Shown one piece after another: positions 35,270-48,870 of a DNA stretch of 64,000 bases. The notes under the pieces are model-generated. The model was not told the DNA's origin, made no database searches, and worked only from the letters and a program-made list of their open reading frames with translations. The number at the start of each line of letters is the position of its first letter. The first letter of the stretch is position 1. This stretch comes from Cavia porcellus (Eukaryota; Chordata; Mammalia; Rodentia; Caviidae), in the NCBI RefSeq assembly GCF_034190915.1, contig NW_026947507.1, positions 30,866,001-30,930,000 on the forward strand. Direction: 5' to 3'. Both the position numbers and the translations under genes were made by a program.

Positions 35270-36150
35270 AGGCTCAGTATACTCCTCAAGCAACTGAAAC
35301 CAATTAGCTGAGAGGAAGGTGATGGTAAAGAAGGGAATTTATTACAAGGAACTCACTGGTCAGAAGATGGGAGAACAATATGCTAAGGGATTAGCTTGCT
35401 AGGAAGATGCTTGAGGCATGGCTTATAGAAGAGATGGAGGATCACAGATCAGTGACTTCCTTCTCATAGGTTGGAGGTTTCTGGACAGGTGACACACACC
35501 TGATCCTAATCACCTAGACAGGAGATGCTTCTCGGTTCTATGAACCTCATGAACAAAACATCATTTCCTAAGGTTATTCTGGTCAATGATTTGTTTGTCC
35601 AAATGCAGTTCCTAACATATGACACAATAGGCTACAGTAGGTAGCAGCTCTGATGGCCTCTTGCTAATCCTCAAACTCATAGAAATGAATGAAAAGCTAC
35701 TTCATCTGATGATTATAGAAGATAATGGTCAGGTGAACTTCACTAGTAGTGGTCAGATGAGAGCTGCTCTCCATAATTTAGCATAGCCACATGGTCACGT
35801 TGTCCTCTGTGCACACAAGGGCACATTTGTCTTAAATGGCATATTGGGCTCAGGACCCAAGAGTGAGGACTCACCTATAAGTGAACATTCAGTGTTTTTG
35901 CTGCAAAGCATTCTGTCCTGTGTTTAGACTACTAGCCTTCCCCTCTCCCCATCAGTCCTGTGATTTGGATTGATCTTGATTTGTTTAAAGCAATCATAAG
36001 TCAAAATACCCTCTCATGGCAATTGATCTGGGGCATGCATATATAAATCAATCAGAATCAAAGATATATTTTGAACCTTTTGGGGGGCGTGTTTTGGAGA
36101 AGAAGTCATATTGACAGAGAAGCCATATTGATACTGTAAACTTGCTTCTG
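35270..36150. other. Possible degenerate LTR-type sequence
   Basis: More balanced base composition than the flanks, with LTR-like phrases (gggaatttattacaaggaac, aggacccaagagtgaggact, acccacagg-free). No TG...CA boundaries, TATA box or poly-A signal can be placed, and no family is recognised. It may simply be unique sequence. Confidence 0.25.
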
Positions 36151-36639
36151 GTGTAAAATATCTTAGAGATAAGCAAAAAAGAGAAAGGAAAAAGGGTTTC
36201 TGGAGGTTATTGGTTAGGCTAATGACTCAGTCTTTCATTAAGTCATTTTTCCAAACCAAACAGCTGTCCATGAAGTAACTCAAGTATGACCTTTATTGTT
36301 TAAGCCTTTTTTAAAAATCAAATTGAATGTATGTAATTTACAATATAAAGATCATGAAACAAAACTTTGCTAAAATACAGTTATAATACTTTCCTTCTGT
36401 GAGATTGGAAGTATTTGGGATCTGGGTAAGTCATCACAAACATTGGTTTATAAATAGCCTGTGCTGAGAGCACATTTAACCAGAGCATACAGGTTAATGC
36501 TCTGTATTAACCAAATGAAATGCATCCTTAGCAGGTGCTAGTGTGACACTACAGGGAGAATGCCAGGAGGAAGAAAGGCTAATTCTTTTTCATTCCTCTA
36601 GAAAAGCACTTTCCAACTACAATCCTGAGTCTAAATTGA

Positions 36640-36900
36640 GTATTAGAGTCCCATGTGCTTAGAATGAATTCTACTGAGTATGCTAATGGTGTTAAAATAC
36701 TTTATATAATGAAAACCAGGAAATTTCCATATTATTATTTGCTTTCAGCAATGAAATTAGCATAATTCACATCAATTTTTCTTGTTTAAAACAGATGTTG
36801 TAGGTAATTGCATTGATAAGTAAGATTGAATTACATATTTTATTGACTATCAAATGAAAACAAATAATAATTGCTGACATGTTCTGGTCTGTATTTTAAA
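36640..36900. promoter_or_regulatory. Homeodomain/POU-motif-rich segment (candidate enhancer)
   Basis: Repeat-free AT-rich sequence with inverted octamer-like sites: atgctaat at about 36680 and attagcat at about 36758. It also has taattgcat at about 36806, ctttcagcaatgaaattag, and further taat cores. The pattern resembles developmental non-coding elements, but AT-rich DNA yields such cores often. Conservation or chromatin data would decide. Confidence 0.25.
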
Positions 36901-38199
36901 AACTGTCGTTTTGATCAGGCAGGTAGATTTTTAGAACCCTTCCCCGGCATGAATCTTAAAAAACTTTATTGGGAATTGATGGCTGCCTTAATGTGACACC
37001 TTATGGTCGTTGTCTTTGAAATACAAAAGATCTTATGTGGAAGCAACTTGCAGGATGGAAGGAGCAGGTATAGCTATTCATGTTTTATTAACGTGGAGTT
37101 TTAGAACTTGCTGATTAGTCAACATTTCACTCTGTTAGCTAACGCACGAGGGGGACACTCATGATGCCAAGATGAATTTGGAATCCCTCAGTCTGAGAGA
37201 CTAGTGAAAGGAAAGGATCCCAGGCTGAGTACTGCTTTCCCTCAGCTCATTCCCAAGAATGTCATCCTGAGCCATTTACAGCAGCCTTCATGTCCTCCAG
37301 GTGAGGATGAGACATGACATCTATTCCATACGCCTTCTTTCCCTGGTCTCTGCAACCCCCTTAAATAATTGAGGAAGGCATGACAGGATGGCAGAACTGC
37401 TGATAAGACTTTGCTCTTAAAAAGGAAAAAAGGAGACTCAAGAAAAGGACAGAGTGCTGCTGGGTATCAGCCTCGCATTTTTCACCTTGATTATCCCATT
37501 CATCAAGTTGCACAAATCTGAATAACAGAAGCAAAGCCAGAGTCACAGTGAGCTCTGTTCATTTAGCCACTAAGGAGCAACACATATTTTCTGATTCAAA
37601 TCAGTATGTTGCCTTCTATAGGATTTGTGCTTTTGGTATTAACATGCATAAAAAGGAGTTTTTTTAGGAGAAAAATTTTGGCGTTAGGAAACCATTGGAT
37701 AGACAATGTTGTAAGGACGTCAAAATGAAGCTCTTGAGAGATATAGAAACAAGAATGTGTTAAGTGTGTCACATCTGTTTAGACTAAGGACAGAGTCAGT
37801 ATTACTGTAAATCTAAACAAGTTTATGCCTGAACAAGATTGTGTATGGCTGTGAAGGCCCAGTGGCTGACAGTCATAGGCTTAGTTTTGGAATACAACTT
37901 TGCTGTCTAATTTTACTCAAAATTAATTATAAAAACTTAGAAAACATATTAGGGATTTATGATTAAAAACTTTAGAAAGTTTTAACAATTTAAATTCCAG
38001 CAATATGTTTTATTGTAACTTAAAACTGAAAACTGTTTTCTACATGACCATTAGAGACCGGTTTGCCTGGAAAGGTCATGCTTCCCAGCTGACTTGGGTG
38101 TTCTGTTTGAGGCCAGCCAATGGCATAGAGATACTACCTTCAGAATTAGAAGGAAACTGTTACCTGCTCATCAGTGTCTATTCTGCTGGCAGCAGAATG
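36901..38199. other. Unique DNA
   Basis: No exon or repeat can be supported. A donor-like string (cctccag|gtgagg) is at about 37294-37306 without an obvious acceptor or open frame. Confidence 0.45.
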
Positions 38200-38440
38200 A
38201 AGTGGTTAAAAGTTTGTGGCTAGAAAGAGACTAATTCGGTTCAACTCTTGGCTTCATCAGTTCGTACTCATGAGATGTTAGGAAGGTTACCTAGGATCTT
38301 TGTGCTCACTCTCCTCAACTGTAAAACAGTAACAGATACAATTGTAAAGTCCCAAGAGTTAAAAACAACTCACATTTCTACAGGGCTAAGAAGATTCCTC
38401 AGGGCAAACAAAACACCATCAAGTGTTTGATAAATGAATG
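38200..38440 (+). mobile_element. MIR SINE relic, near full length
   Basis: The order gaagtggttaaaagtttgtg, tcggttcaactcttggcttc, atgttaggaaggttacctag, cctcaactgtaaaacagtaa, then gtgtttgataaatgaatg follows the MIR consensus from the tRNA-like head to the 3' end. The fit is good for an ancient SINE. Confidence 0.8.
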
Positions 38441-40551
38441 CTGGTAAAACAATAAATTTCCTATGTTTTCTATGTTTTTGTCGATGTATTTTATTATTTT
38501 TAGTAAAGGTAACTCACACCTTTTACTGACAAACTTCTGTCATGATAAAGAGATATTTAAGGTTGTATGAACCCGTTGATTTTAACTTGTATGGCAATAA
38601 AATAATGATAATAAGAAGACTTACTGCTTGGGGAAGTTTGTCAACACTCTGACCTCTACCTGTCAAGACCGTGTGTGTTTGACTTGGATAAGTGAAATCT
38701 ATCTTTATGGCTTCTCTTTGCTGACTTAGCTTCATTTTCATAGTTGCTGAACCAAGAATTTTCTAGAGTTAAGAACTTGTAGAGAAATATACAGCACCTT
38801 ATACTTCAGTTCCATGCAACGTATTAAAAATGTTCTTTATTTTTATTAACATTTTTTAACATTTCATGGATTTTTAAATTTAAGTTTTTAAATTATCTGT
38901 TGTATTGATGATTCTTATTTCTCTTCATCTTTGTAGTAGTTATGCTTTCAGTTACTTTTTGTTTTGTACATGCTTTAGGTTTCATAAAGAATAAGCCATG
39001 CTTGGAAAAGTAAAATCATCAGTGATACTAAATTGAGAAATCTGTGGAAAGTTTATATGCATATAATTAGTTTTTGAATATGGAAAGAAATTTGGTAGAA
39101 TGGTAAACTTGTTTTATTATTTTTCTAAACTATAATACAACTTTTAGTAAAATAATATCGTGCTGAACATCATTTAAATGGCCTTCAAGCACACAGCTAT
39201 GACTTTATTATATTGTGGAATCTCTATCCTTTACCTCGGGAACTCGTCTGGTTCATTTCTACATGAACTGCTCTGTGAAAAGTTTTGTTTTCTTTTGGTA
39301 TCTTCTGGGAATGTCAGTGGATGTAGTATCAATTAAATGACTTTAGGAGAATATAAATGTCTATGTAATAGCTGCTGCACTGAATTTAAATTGGATAGGA
39401 GAATATAAGACAGCTCAGGGCTTATTTGTATGGACTGCTTAATAAATTGTAGATAACATCAAAGGAACAGTTGTGCTGCTTGGTTTGCTATCAACAAAGG
39501 AAGTGACTCTTTCCCTCTAGGGTGTCAAGTTGTGGAAGTTCTTCTCTTGGTAGGCCTGAAGTGGCTAAGTGTCGGCACCAACTTAGTTTTTCTTCTCTCA
39601 TTGCATTTATCATTTATCATTCTTGGCAAACAGCACTAGCAAATTATTTCTCTGACTAACCTGCTAAATACATGTACTTAAAAGTACCTGCAACTTTTCT
39701 GTAATTCCAATATTAACAATCATACTAATGTTATTATATGTTTCATATATTTCCAATCATCATTATTAATCTCACTGATAATTACCGATCAGAACTGTTT
39801 AGTGTGGTTTTTATAATATACTTCTGCTGTATGGAATGGTCCCAGTTGCCGTTATCATGAGCTGCCTCAAAATTTAATAAATTAAAACAACTGTCTGCGC
39901 TGCTCTGTTGTTATGCTCTTTTTTTAAATCTCAATCCCCCTTTTTAAATTATTTACTTTTTTCTTTTTATCTTTTTAATTAAGGAAAAATAAATAAAATT
40001 AGGATACATTATAGAAACCTACTTTGATTTCCTATTAACTTGATTTGAAATCCTGTATTGCCCTCACCATCTTGTTTTGACTGATTTTCCTCTATTCTGC
40101 TTTGCTTGATAGTACCAAGTTCGAAAGTATAGGCAACAACTGTGAAGACAATAAGATTCATTATGATGCCCATTCTGGTTGACTATTATCTTCTTTTAAA
40201 GTTCTGTAATGTCTCTAATGCTTTGGTTTTATTCTTTACTGTTTTGTTCAATTTTATTATAACTGGCAACTCTTCTTAAAATAGCAAGAGGCAGTATGAT
40301 AACCATTGTTGATCACCTTGTATTTTGTTTTTACATTATCTATTATATTCATCCTTTTGATTTGACTGGCTCTGTTCTGATATGTCACATTTGGTTTTAC
40401 TCTCTTCAAAAAAAGTAAAAAGAATTGTGGGGGTAATAAAACCTAAATTGTGTGATTGTCATTGTATAAAAGAAAAGAAAAGAAAGTGTCCAAAGGTTAT
40501 AACTGCATATATGTTTAAGTGTATAAGATAGATAACCATATTACTGAGGTT
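38441..40551. other. Unique AT-rich DNA, repeat-poor
   Basis: About 2 kb without a recognised repeat to about 39900. TCF/SOX-like cores (aacatcaaaggaac at about 39457, atcaacaaagga at about 39490) are present but are common by chance. The part from 40000 may belong to the L1-like element ending at 40742. Confidence 0.4.
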
Positions 40552-40742
40552 TTTTTTGATCATTGAACAAAACTGTTTGCACTCTCACTGTTTGAAAGTC
40601 CACTTTATATGCTTCAATTTTGTAACTTGAACAACTATTTCTAAGATGAGAATATGTAATCTATTAACTAGTGATTTCTTACTGTTTATTTTTTAAATTT
40701 TGTATTACTTGTACCCTTTTTCTGTTTTTCCTTAAAAAAAAA
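40552..40742 (+). mobile_element. L1-like 3' end, copy 2 (family unnamed)
   Basis: Homologous with 4225-4440: actgtttgcactctcactgt, gaaagtccactttatatgct, gaacaactatttctaagatg, and atgtaatctattaactagtg. It ends in an A run (40732-40742). The upstream part does not align obviously with copy 1, as expected if each copy was truncated or diverged independently. Confidence 0.65.
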
Positions 40743-43254
40743 TCTGTCTTGTATGCCCACAAGTCCTGTAGATCAGAAACTTAAACAGTGATAGTGGGAT
40801 GCTTAACTCTGTGTGTGGGGACAACATTAAGTCTGTGACGCTGGGAGTGGCATTATTTGAAGGATCATTCATTCAGACATTGGACATCTGGATTAAGGTA
40901 GTGAGAAGAATGGGACTGCCAGCTGGAGAGCCTGTATATAACATTTTCATGTCTGCATCCTTATCCCATGGTACTCTACGGAAGGCAGATATTTTTGTAT
41001 AAGACCCAATGTTCTAAATGTGAGTTTAATGACAAACAAATCAGAAGCTGCACTGCTTATTTCTTGATCCACCCTAAGAATTCAACCAGCATCACATGGG
41101 CAGCAGTCTACTGGTCAAAGCAATTATTCATATTCTTACTCAATTGCAAAGGGAGTGAATATAGTTTCCACCTTTTCATAGAAATTGTGTCAGGTACTTC
41201 AGGGTTCTTGTTTTAGAAGTATCACAGTACACCCTGTGGCCACAAATGTGTCCCTTTCTTTGTATTCAATGGTACAAAATGTGATTATTCCCTTTGCCAG
41301 GATTTTTAAAGTTTCATTACATTTTGTTACCAATTACAGTTCCAGAAGTTTGTTATTTAAACCATCCAGTTACATGTGAGGCTTCTTGGTTAAAATTCTA
41401 GTATAGTTCTTTTCAAAACGTGGCAAATACAGAGACAATTTATCTGTTGGCTATCCACTTAACATGCTGAAGAATCTCTATCAAGACTCTTATTAAAAAA
41501 GGATGGAAATAAGAGGCTGAAATCTATCTGGACACTTGTCATTAGATCTTCGGCAAGGGACTATTCATACTTATCCAAAGCATTTTCTAACACTCCTGTA
41601 TCCTGCCATTTTCTGCATTTGCCCCTCCAACTTAGCATTTCTTTTCCATAAAAGAAGACTTCAACTAAGATAGCCACTCAAGTTTGCTCCCAGCAAATAC
41701 TACTATATATTTTGTTTTGGACCTACTGTGCCCTTCAATCAAAGCTGAACAGTTCTTTAAACATTTTATGAGTTTCTTGCATTTGAATTCACAATTGACA
41801 AAATTCATGCCCATGCATCTCTTTAAGATAAGCTGTTCTCTCCTTTAGCTTCTTATGAGGATGCTGACCCTTAAAATTCTCTGACTCTGTTACTGTTCAT
41901 TGGAGGGGGCTTGCTTGGGATGTTTTTAATATACTTGGAAGGCTCTTGTCTTTTCAAAAGAGTTTATGAGGCACCACTTCTAGTGTTTTGCAAGTTTTAC
42001 TAACCTCTTTTTTCTATTGAGTTCATCTTAACTCTGAAATGCTTACCTGAGAGGAACAAGGAATAGATATTTGTTCTGGGGTATTTCCCTAGTATGAGAC
42101 TCTTTCACCTGGAGAAACTGGAGAAGGGAGTATAGTTTTATTTTTCAATCTAGTGAGTCTAGACTCTCACATTTCTCCTATAAACAGTTGGAAAACCATT
42201 ATGCCCCTCAATTTGCCTCTACATTTGTGTCCTACATGCAGACCCTTAGATCAGAAATTCTCTGAAATACTTTAACCACCAAAGTGAGAGCATTACCTAA
42301 CTCTACTATTAACCAGCCTTTTGTTCAGTCTTGGATAACAATTTATTATCAGTTTTTTTCATCTTTGGTCAACAGCTGAGGAATGTGTGTATCAGTCATG
42401 ATTCTCCAGACATATAAGAACAATAGGAAATGTACGGACATATGACAAGGACTTGGGTATGTGACGAGGCAGCTAGAGAAGTCCAAGATCTGTATTTGGC
42501 AAGCTGGAGACCAGCAAGAGCCAATGGTGTAAGTTGAACCCAAAAGCTACAATGATTGAGATCCAAAAAAAGCTAACTATCCAGTGGAAGTCCAAAGGCA
42601 AGAGATCAGTATTCCAGCTCAATCAGCTAGGTAGGAGGAGTTGCCTCGTCCTTGGCCTTTCTGTTTGATTTGAATCTTCAGCTGATTAGATGAGGACCAT
42701 GACATGGAGAACGATCTTCTTTGCTCGGTTTACCAATTCAGTTATTCATCTCATGCAGGGACTTTCTACAGAGACACTGAGACTAATATCTGGCCAAAAG
42801 TCCAAGCAACCCAGTTGCCCAGTCAAAGTGATGGATGAAATTAACTATTACAAGATCCTTCCATTGTGCATGCTGTCTGTTCCAAAGCAGTGCACATATT
42901 TTAGGTTTTCATAGCCACATCTTCCCCTCGGTGTTATATTTCTATGGCAATTACAATAACTGTGTTTCTGAATTCTGTGCATCATAGATTTAGGGAGGAT
43001 ATAGAAGTGATAAGTTGGGACCCGGGGAAAGTAGCTCAGCAATTAGAAAGGCAGTTTGCTCCCTTTTCTGGTACATGAATGAGGATGAACCCAGGAATAG
43101 AATGATCAGCTGAACCATGTCCTCTTAATATGAAGGTGTCTTAGTTAATCGATGTTTTATTTCATGTAACTGTCCTGTGTTCATTGTAACAATGGTCCTT
43201 ATTTGTTATCTCTCTATAGTCAAGACCTTTGTTATTGTCTTCATATACTCTTTT
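40743..43254. other. Unique DNA, with a doubtful ID trace
   Basis: Short frames (67-82 codons at 40799-41379) have no domain. At 43024-43095 the phrase ggaaagtagctcagcaatta might be the head of a very degenerate ID SINE. No exon is supported. Confidence 0.4.
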
Positions 43255-43640
43255 AGACCTTGGCTACGTGACTTTCTTTGGTCAATGAGGAATAGGAAAA
43301 ATTATGCAACCTGTATAGTATAGGAAATACTTTTCTATTAGGATTTGTTCTTTTGCTTTTCTTGGGAAGTGTATAAACCAAGTTGGTTTATACACCTCAT
43401 TTCTTAAATGAAGTCATATGACATAGGCATTCCTATTGCCTCTAGCAACTGGAGGCTATGGAAAACCAATCAGCCCCCAACTGATGGCAGATGTATGAAT
43501 AAATCTTGCAGATTACTTGAGTCTGGCCCAGGTCTGATAACTGTCCCTGTGAAATCGTGATTTAAGTAAATGGATGTTGTTTAAAGCACTAAGTTTGAGA
43601 GTAGTTTGTCATGCACATTTGAGAATTGATATGGTGCTCT
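43255..43640 (+). mobile_element. MLT1-like (ERVL-MaLR) LTR relic
   Basis: Two blocks are typical of ancient MaLR LTRs: gtgactttctttggtcaatg near the left, and near the right end aaatcgtgatttaagtaaat, gttgtttaaagcactaagtt and agtagtttgtcatgcacatt. The latter is the usual 'taaatggttgttgttttaag'-type terminus. The internal boundaries are blurred. It contains the 27-bp palindrome at 43369-43395. Confidence 0.5.
43369..43395. repeat. 27-bp palindrome (13-bp arms, 1-base centre)
   Basis: The arms gtgtataaaccaa and ttggtttatacac are exact reverse complements around a single central g. The arms cannot fold as a hairpin without opening the centre, but as duplex DNA the site is almost perfectly symmetric. 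Confidence 0.95.
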
Positions 43641-45544
43641 TCTTTAAAATATGTGCTCCCGTCTTGTTCTAAAGCCTACACAAAGTTGTACAGCTGGTTC
43701 TGATAGTTTCTAAAGTTAAATGCAGATTTTGTGCTTGCCACACTATTTTTGAAAGGCTACGACAATTTATTTTAATACCACATTTACATATAGAAATCAT
43801 CTTTGCCAGTGCTAGATTGGTTAATTTTAGCTACTGAATTAACTTTACAACCATAACAATTACAGTGATAGTGACTAATTTTGATTTTTCCAAATTGAGC
43901 CTCTTAAGATTTCTATACCTAATAGAGCTTTTAAGCATATGTTTTAGGCACTTTTTAGTAAAAACATACCTTGTAATGTAAATAAATCTAGTGATTAAAT
44001 TCCAATGTATTTTAGGGTTTTAAAACTGAAAAAATTCATATTTAAGCTGGAAAATTCTTTAGGTAGTTCTATTTGTTTGGCTAATACATATTTTACTATT
44101 TTTACCTGTGTTTTTGAATTATCATGAAAAATTCATTACATATTTACTTCTTAAATAGGTAATATTGTATTTAGAAGGCTAATTAATGTTAGAGGGAATC
44201 TTAGGATCCCAAGTCTTTTCTTCTAGAACCTAGAGCTTTAAATACAGTTGCTTTCTGTTTTATGATGCAGACATATTTCCTTAATTTATGTGGACAGAAA
44301 TTCTAGTTTACATTGTTGTCTATACTCTCATTTTTTGCTTCAGTTTCTGCTGTGTCTCCTGGAACACCCTCTGTGTTTGATGGTGCATTTGACCTCACTT
44401 CCAGGATATGCCAACCCGCATGCCTGCTCCGTTCTCTCCATCTCATGTTCTTGTTCTGTGGTCATTTATTTCCGTTTCCTTGCAGAGGGTACATCCTCTC
44501 CATTGGCTTTAGTTTTATGGTACTTTTGCCAATAGATCTAACATGACTGGAAAATTAGCATGATAAATTAGCCCGCTGTGAAACACTACAGCTCACTTTT
44601 ACATAGTGCATCCACTTCTTTGGTTGTCTGCATGTATGTAACCATGGACTTTTCTTCAGTTCAAGAAATAATAAGTTCATTTCTTCCCCAGAGAGTAAAG
44701 CTTACTATTCCCATTCACTCATCTAACTTTTCATCTGATTCACATGGATCCCATCTCTCTGAAGTTATGTGCAATAATTTTCTTGCACCTTGCTTGCTCT
44801 GTATCCTTCTACTCAGGTTTATTTGCTGTGTATCTAGGAATCACTACCTGAAATTACCAACTCTGTCTGTTAGTACTTAAAAATAAGGAACTCAAGAGAG
44901 AAATGCTTTGGCTTTAGCCCAATAAGAGCAGTGTTTGAACAGATTAACTTTGCAGACCGTATTCATGGAGTGAGAAATCTTATTCAGAACTGGCGAGATG
45001 ATGGTTCTACGCTGGCTTGTACTATTCAGAACTTATCAGGAGTCTTGTGTTTAGTTTCAATAACTGCATTTTGAGAACACCATTATCAAATTAAAGCATC
45101 CCAAGAAATGAAAACCGAGGTCAGTGAAGAGATTTGAAATAGATTTTCCTTAAAATTCTGTTTTAGGAACATATCTTGATATGTCTTAGTAATTAGTCTA
45201 TAGATTGTCATAATTTTTGAAGTAAAGACTTCATCTAAGAAAGAGAGAGAAAGAGAGGTTAAATCTTTTCTATACAGCACCACATGTGCAACTTAGAATT
45301 AAAAGAATGTGAATATCGAAGTCTGAGGACAAATTAAAATAAATGTATCTAAACTTTTTCAAATAAAGAAAAATAAACCCTAGAATGTTTACATCAAAAT
45401 ATGACCCAAAATATTATAGCACTCGAGATGCAATGATAAAACAAGAATTCAAACTTCCTGGTTTCCACTGCATTGTTCTTTACACTGTAATTTTGTTTCT
45501 TCCCACATAACATTACTATTTTCTCAAACTCTTTTAAAGCTCAT
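43641..45544. other. Unique AT-rich DNA
   Basis: No supported feature. Frames of 65-100 codons at 44290-44880 are serine/leucine-rich translations of T/C-rich sequence with no domain. Confidence 0.5.
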
Positions 45545-45700
45545 TCATGCACCCATCCAACTATGTATCAACATTTATTGAGTGTTTATCATCTGTACAT
45601 ATGAATAGTGTGTTAGGAAGCATTAATGGACAAAGCTGTGTATTTCTCTGGGAGCCTGATTGGCCCTAGAAAGCTTCAGGACATAGAGGCAAATAAGGAA
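45545..45700. mobile_element. L2-like relic
   Basis: tcatgcacccatccaactat, aacatttattgagtgtttat and gtgttaggaagcattaatgg resemble the well-known ancient mammalian block 'attcaacaaatatttattgagcacc...gtgctagg'. I assign it to L2 with reservation because MIR-related elements share part of this pattern. Confidence 0.4.
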
Positions 45701-48329
45701 TTTGAATATTCACAGCTCAGGTTTCTTGACTTAGAGAACTGCTGAGTCTTTATTATCGGTCATACTACTTTCAAAACAGATTCGCATTATAACTTTCCAA
45801 ATTAATAGTTTATCCCAAAACAAGTACTTTTCAGGCCCCTGTCATGTTCTGACACCCTAAAGAAACGTCCTGAACAGAAGAACTTTTACAGGTATCGTGC
45901 CGGGGTAGTGGCTGACATTTGCCCTGTGTTGGAAGCCATGTCTCTTTCAGAGCTGACGAATGTATGAGAGCTACTCACCCACCTTCAGCCAAACCTACTG
46001 GTGTTAGCTCTGTCATAATTGTGATTCTCTTGCCTCCCACGTCACCTCTTGTCATTGTGATGAAGCAATTCAGTGGAGAAAATATTCCTTTGAATTTAAA
46101 TTGTGCTTTTTTAACTAATGATTTCCTTCCACATTTTGAATTATTTTGGCACTTTTTAAATTTTAATTTTTAATTCTATTTATTTATTTATTTTTGCTAT
46201 TCCCCTAAATCTACCTGAAATGTGTGCTGGCTTGAAAAAATTCAGCAGATTGAGTAGCATCATTGGTATGCCAGTCCATATGTATACTCTAATTTATGTT
46301 TTTGTTGGATCATGATTTATTTAAATGATTAACAACCTCTACTGCATCAAGTTTAAAATATTGGGTCTTAGAAGCATGTTGCATGTAACATAGATTTCTG
46401 TTTCACGTCATTTAGTTTGATCTGTGGCCCATCCAGATGGACTACAACATATGCTGAATTTATCACTAGAGAGAAATAATAAAAGGATAAACTTACAGTC
46501 TCAGGAAAATGACTCTTACTTTTACACTAACTCTAATTTTCTGTAAAGGCAAAACCATGTTAAAATAAATATTGCTGCTGTTTTGTGGTGTACCAACTTT
46601 ATTCATAAGAATCAATACCTCTCAGAGCATCATTTCCTCCCCGAGATACATCATCACACTGACTGAGATCTTGCTGGAAACATTTTAAAGCCTCCTCATT
46701 CCAGTAAAAAAATTGCCTTAAATTGTACAAAATGCTAGAGGGATTTTACAGAATTTCATGACACTGCTCTTATTTTTTACCTAAAATGGTACTCCTAAAT
46801 ATTGAGCTTAGCACAAAATGTAAAAATGCAAGCAGAGTTTTCCAGCAGTGCAAGTGATGAGGGGCACTATGCTCCTTGTTTTGCAGGTGGCCTGTGAGCT
46901 ACATTTCTCTCCTCTTTCTTGTCCGGAGAATCAGATGACCACTTTTAGAGCATACCTGGCCATCCTACCTTACTGGGTGTCTACTGCAAAAGGCACCTCG
47001 CCGTGTGCGTGTGCTCACGGATGGCTTCAAGGCCTCATTGCTTGTCTTTTGTGAGACTTAGATTTTCTGTAACATAGAAGACTTAGATTTTCTGAGTCTG
47101 GTGCACAAACCACTTTTACAGCACCATTTTCCTCCCTGCTTTCCCCAAGCCAAGGGGAGCAATTAAGCTTAGTCCTCCTAATTAATGCACCGTGGCTAGA
47201 CATGGTTAATTTGAATAAACAATTCCTGAGCCAAGAAGCCTAGTCTTTATTTTGTTGCATTTTATTTTCCCTGGCTGGTTGTGTTTCAGAGATGTTTACT
47301 GGACACGTGGCAGATGGAAGAGGAGTGGTGGTGAATGAGGGAGGGAATGGTTGCCAAGGGTTAGGCCATGGATGTCCGCTTGCACAAGCCCATACTTGTC
47401 TGTAGCGCAAACAGTACAGTGCATCCAGGGAAGAAAATTCTCAAAAGATAAGAATGCAGAAAATATTTATTGAACAGGTGGCATAAAGTTAAGAGTTTAG
47501 AAAATGCTGGCTAGCTATGATGATGTTTTTGGCTAATGCTTGATGCATAGATTACATGCTATAAACAGTATTTGGTAATAGTGATAAATGGAAAATAATT
47601 GAGATTTTTCTGAATCATACCAAAAACATAATAGGCAATAATAGCTACTTAGCAATGAGAAATACAATACTTTGGAAATTGCCAATGTAGAAATTTTAGT
47701 CTTAATTTTTCTTCTCTATTTATTTTACTATGCCTTATAGAACACGAGGATCTTTGAGTCTTAAATATGCCTTCCAAAAGTCCGAATTTAGTTCATCCTA
47801 GGTGTGGTAAGTACAATGAATCGTGTCCTAGGGGCTGTCTGTCAATATAGCATTCTCAAGGAGATGGTTTCATAGAGTCTCAAATTTGATCCTGTGCCTA
47901 TGCAAATGCTTATAGCCACTGAGAGGGTAATTTTTTGGCAACGAGCTGAAGACATAACCAGCTATGCAGGGTGGTTCTGAAATTCATATCGCATCAACTA
48001 GAAACTTACTCTGGGATATGTTCAGGAATGACCACAGTGATTGATGGTCATTTTTATTTGTTAACCAGGGGCATGTTTTTTGGGTGAAATTTTCATTTAA
48101 ACCAGGAATCTTTGAGTAAAAAGATATATGGATCACACTGTGGGTACCTCTCATCCACCTTGCAAGCAAGAAAAAGATTGGCCTCCCACAGCAAGATGGA
48201 ATTTACCAGAACATGACCTTTAGAAGGCCTCTCCTGTATCAGTATTTTTTCACCTCAAGCTTCCCAGCTCATACTGAAGATTTTAGATTTCTTGGGCTCC
48301 ATAACCATACCAACTAAATTCTTCTAATA
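45701..48329. other. Unique DNA
   Basis: No exon or known repeat recognised in 2.6 kb. A short direct duplication (agacttagattttctg at about 47055-47070 and 47084-47099) lies near 47.07 kb. Confidence 0.45.
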
Positions 48330-48870
48330 AATGCCCCCATAGCTCTTTTGGTAAGATACCTAGAAAGTAAATAGTTGGGCCAAGTGAAATTTCAATTTTA
48401 GTTCTCTGAGAAATCCCTGTATTGATGTCCTTAATGGTCACATTAGTTCAGATTCCCACTGATGATGTACAAGACTTCCTTTTTCAATGCAGCCTGACCA
48501 GCACTTGTTACTATTTGATTTTTAAACCATTTATTAAATTCTTAGAATAAATCTAATCATTGTTTTAATTTAAGTTTTTCTAATGGCCAGAGATGGGGAA
48601 GACTTTTACACATAATTTGGTCATTTGTACTTCTAAGAATTATGTATTCACTTCATTTGCTTATTTTTTGATTCAGTCTTTTGTTTTGGTGGTCTATTGT
48701 TTTATTTCTTTACATATTCTAGGAATTAGTTCTCTAAGGAATAGCTGGCAAAATTTTTCCATTCTATCTAAGCTATCTCTTTACTTTGTGAAGGTTTCTT
48801 TTGCTGTGCAAGAGCTTTTAAATTTGATTAAATTGTATGTGTTAATTTTTGGTGCTATTTTTATATGCAG
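48330..48870 (-). mobile_element. L1 ORF2 segment, inverted half of a twin-primed insertion
   Basis: Reversed L1 blocks, read on the plus strand, are gataccta-gaaagtaaatag, gttctctgagaaatccctgt, aaggtttcttttgctgtgca and agagcttttaaatttgatta. The left end is the L1 3' side of this piece and lies next, in L1 order, to the start of the plus-strand piece at 48871. Confidence 0.82.
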
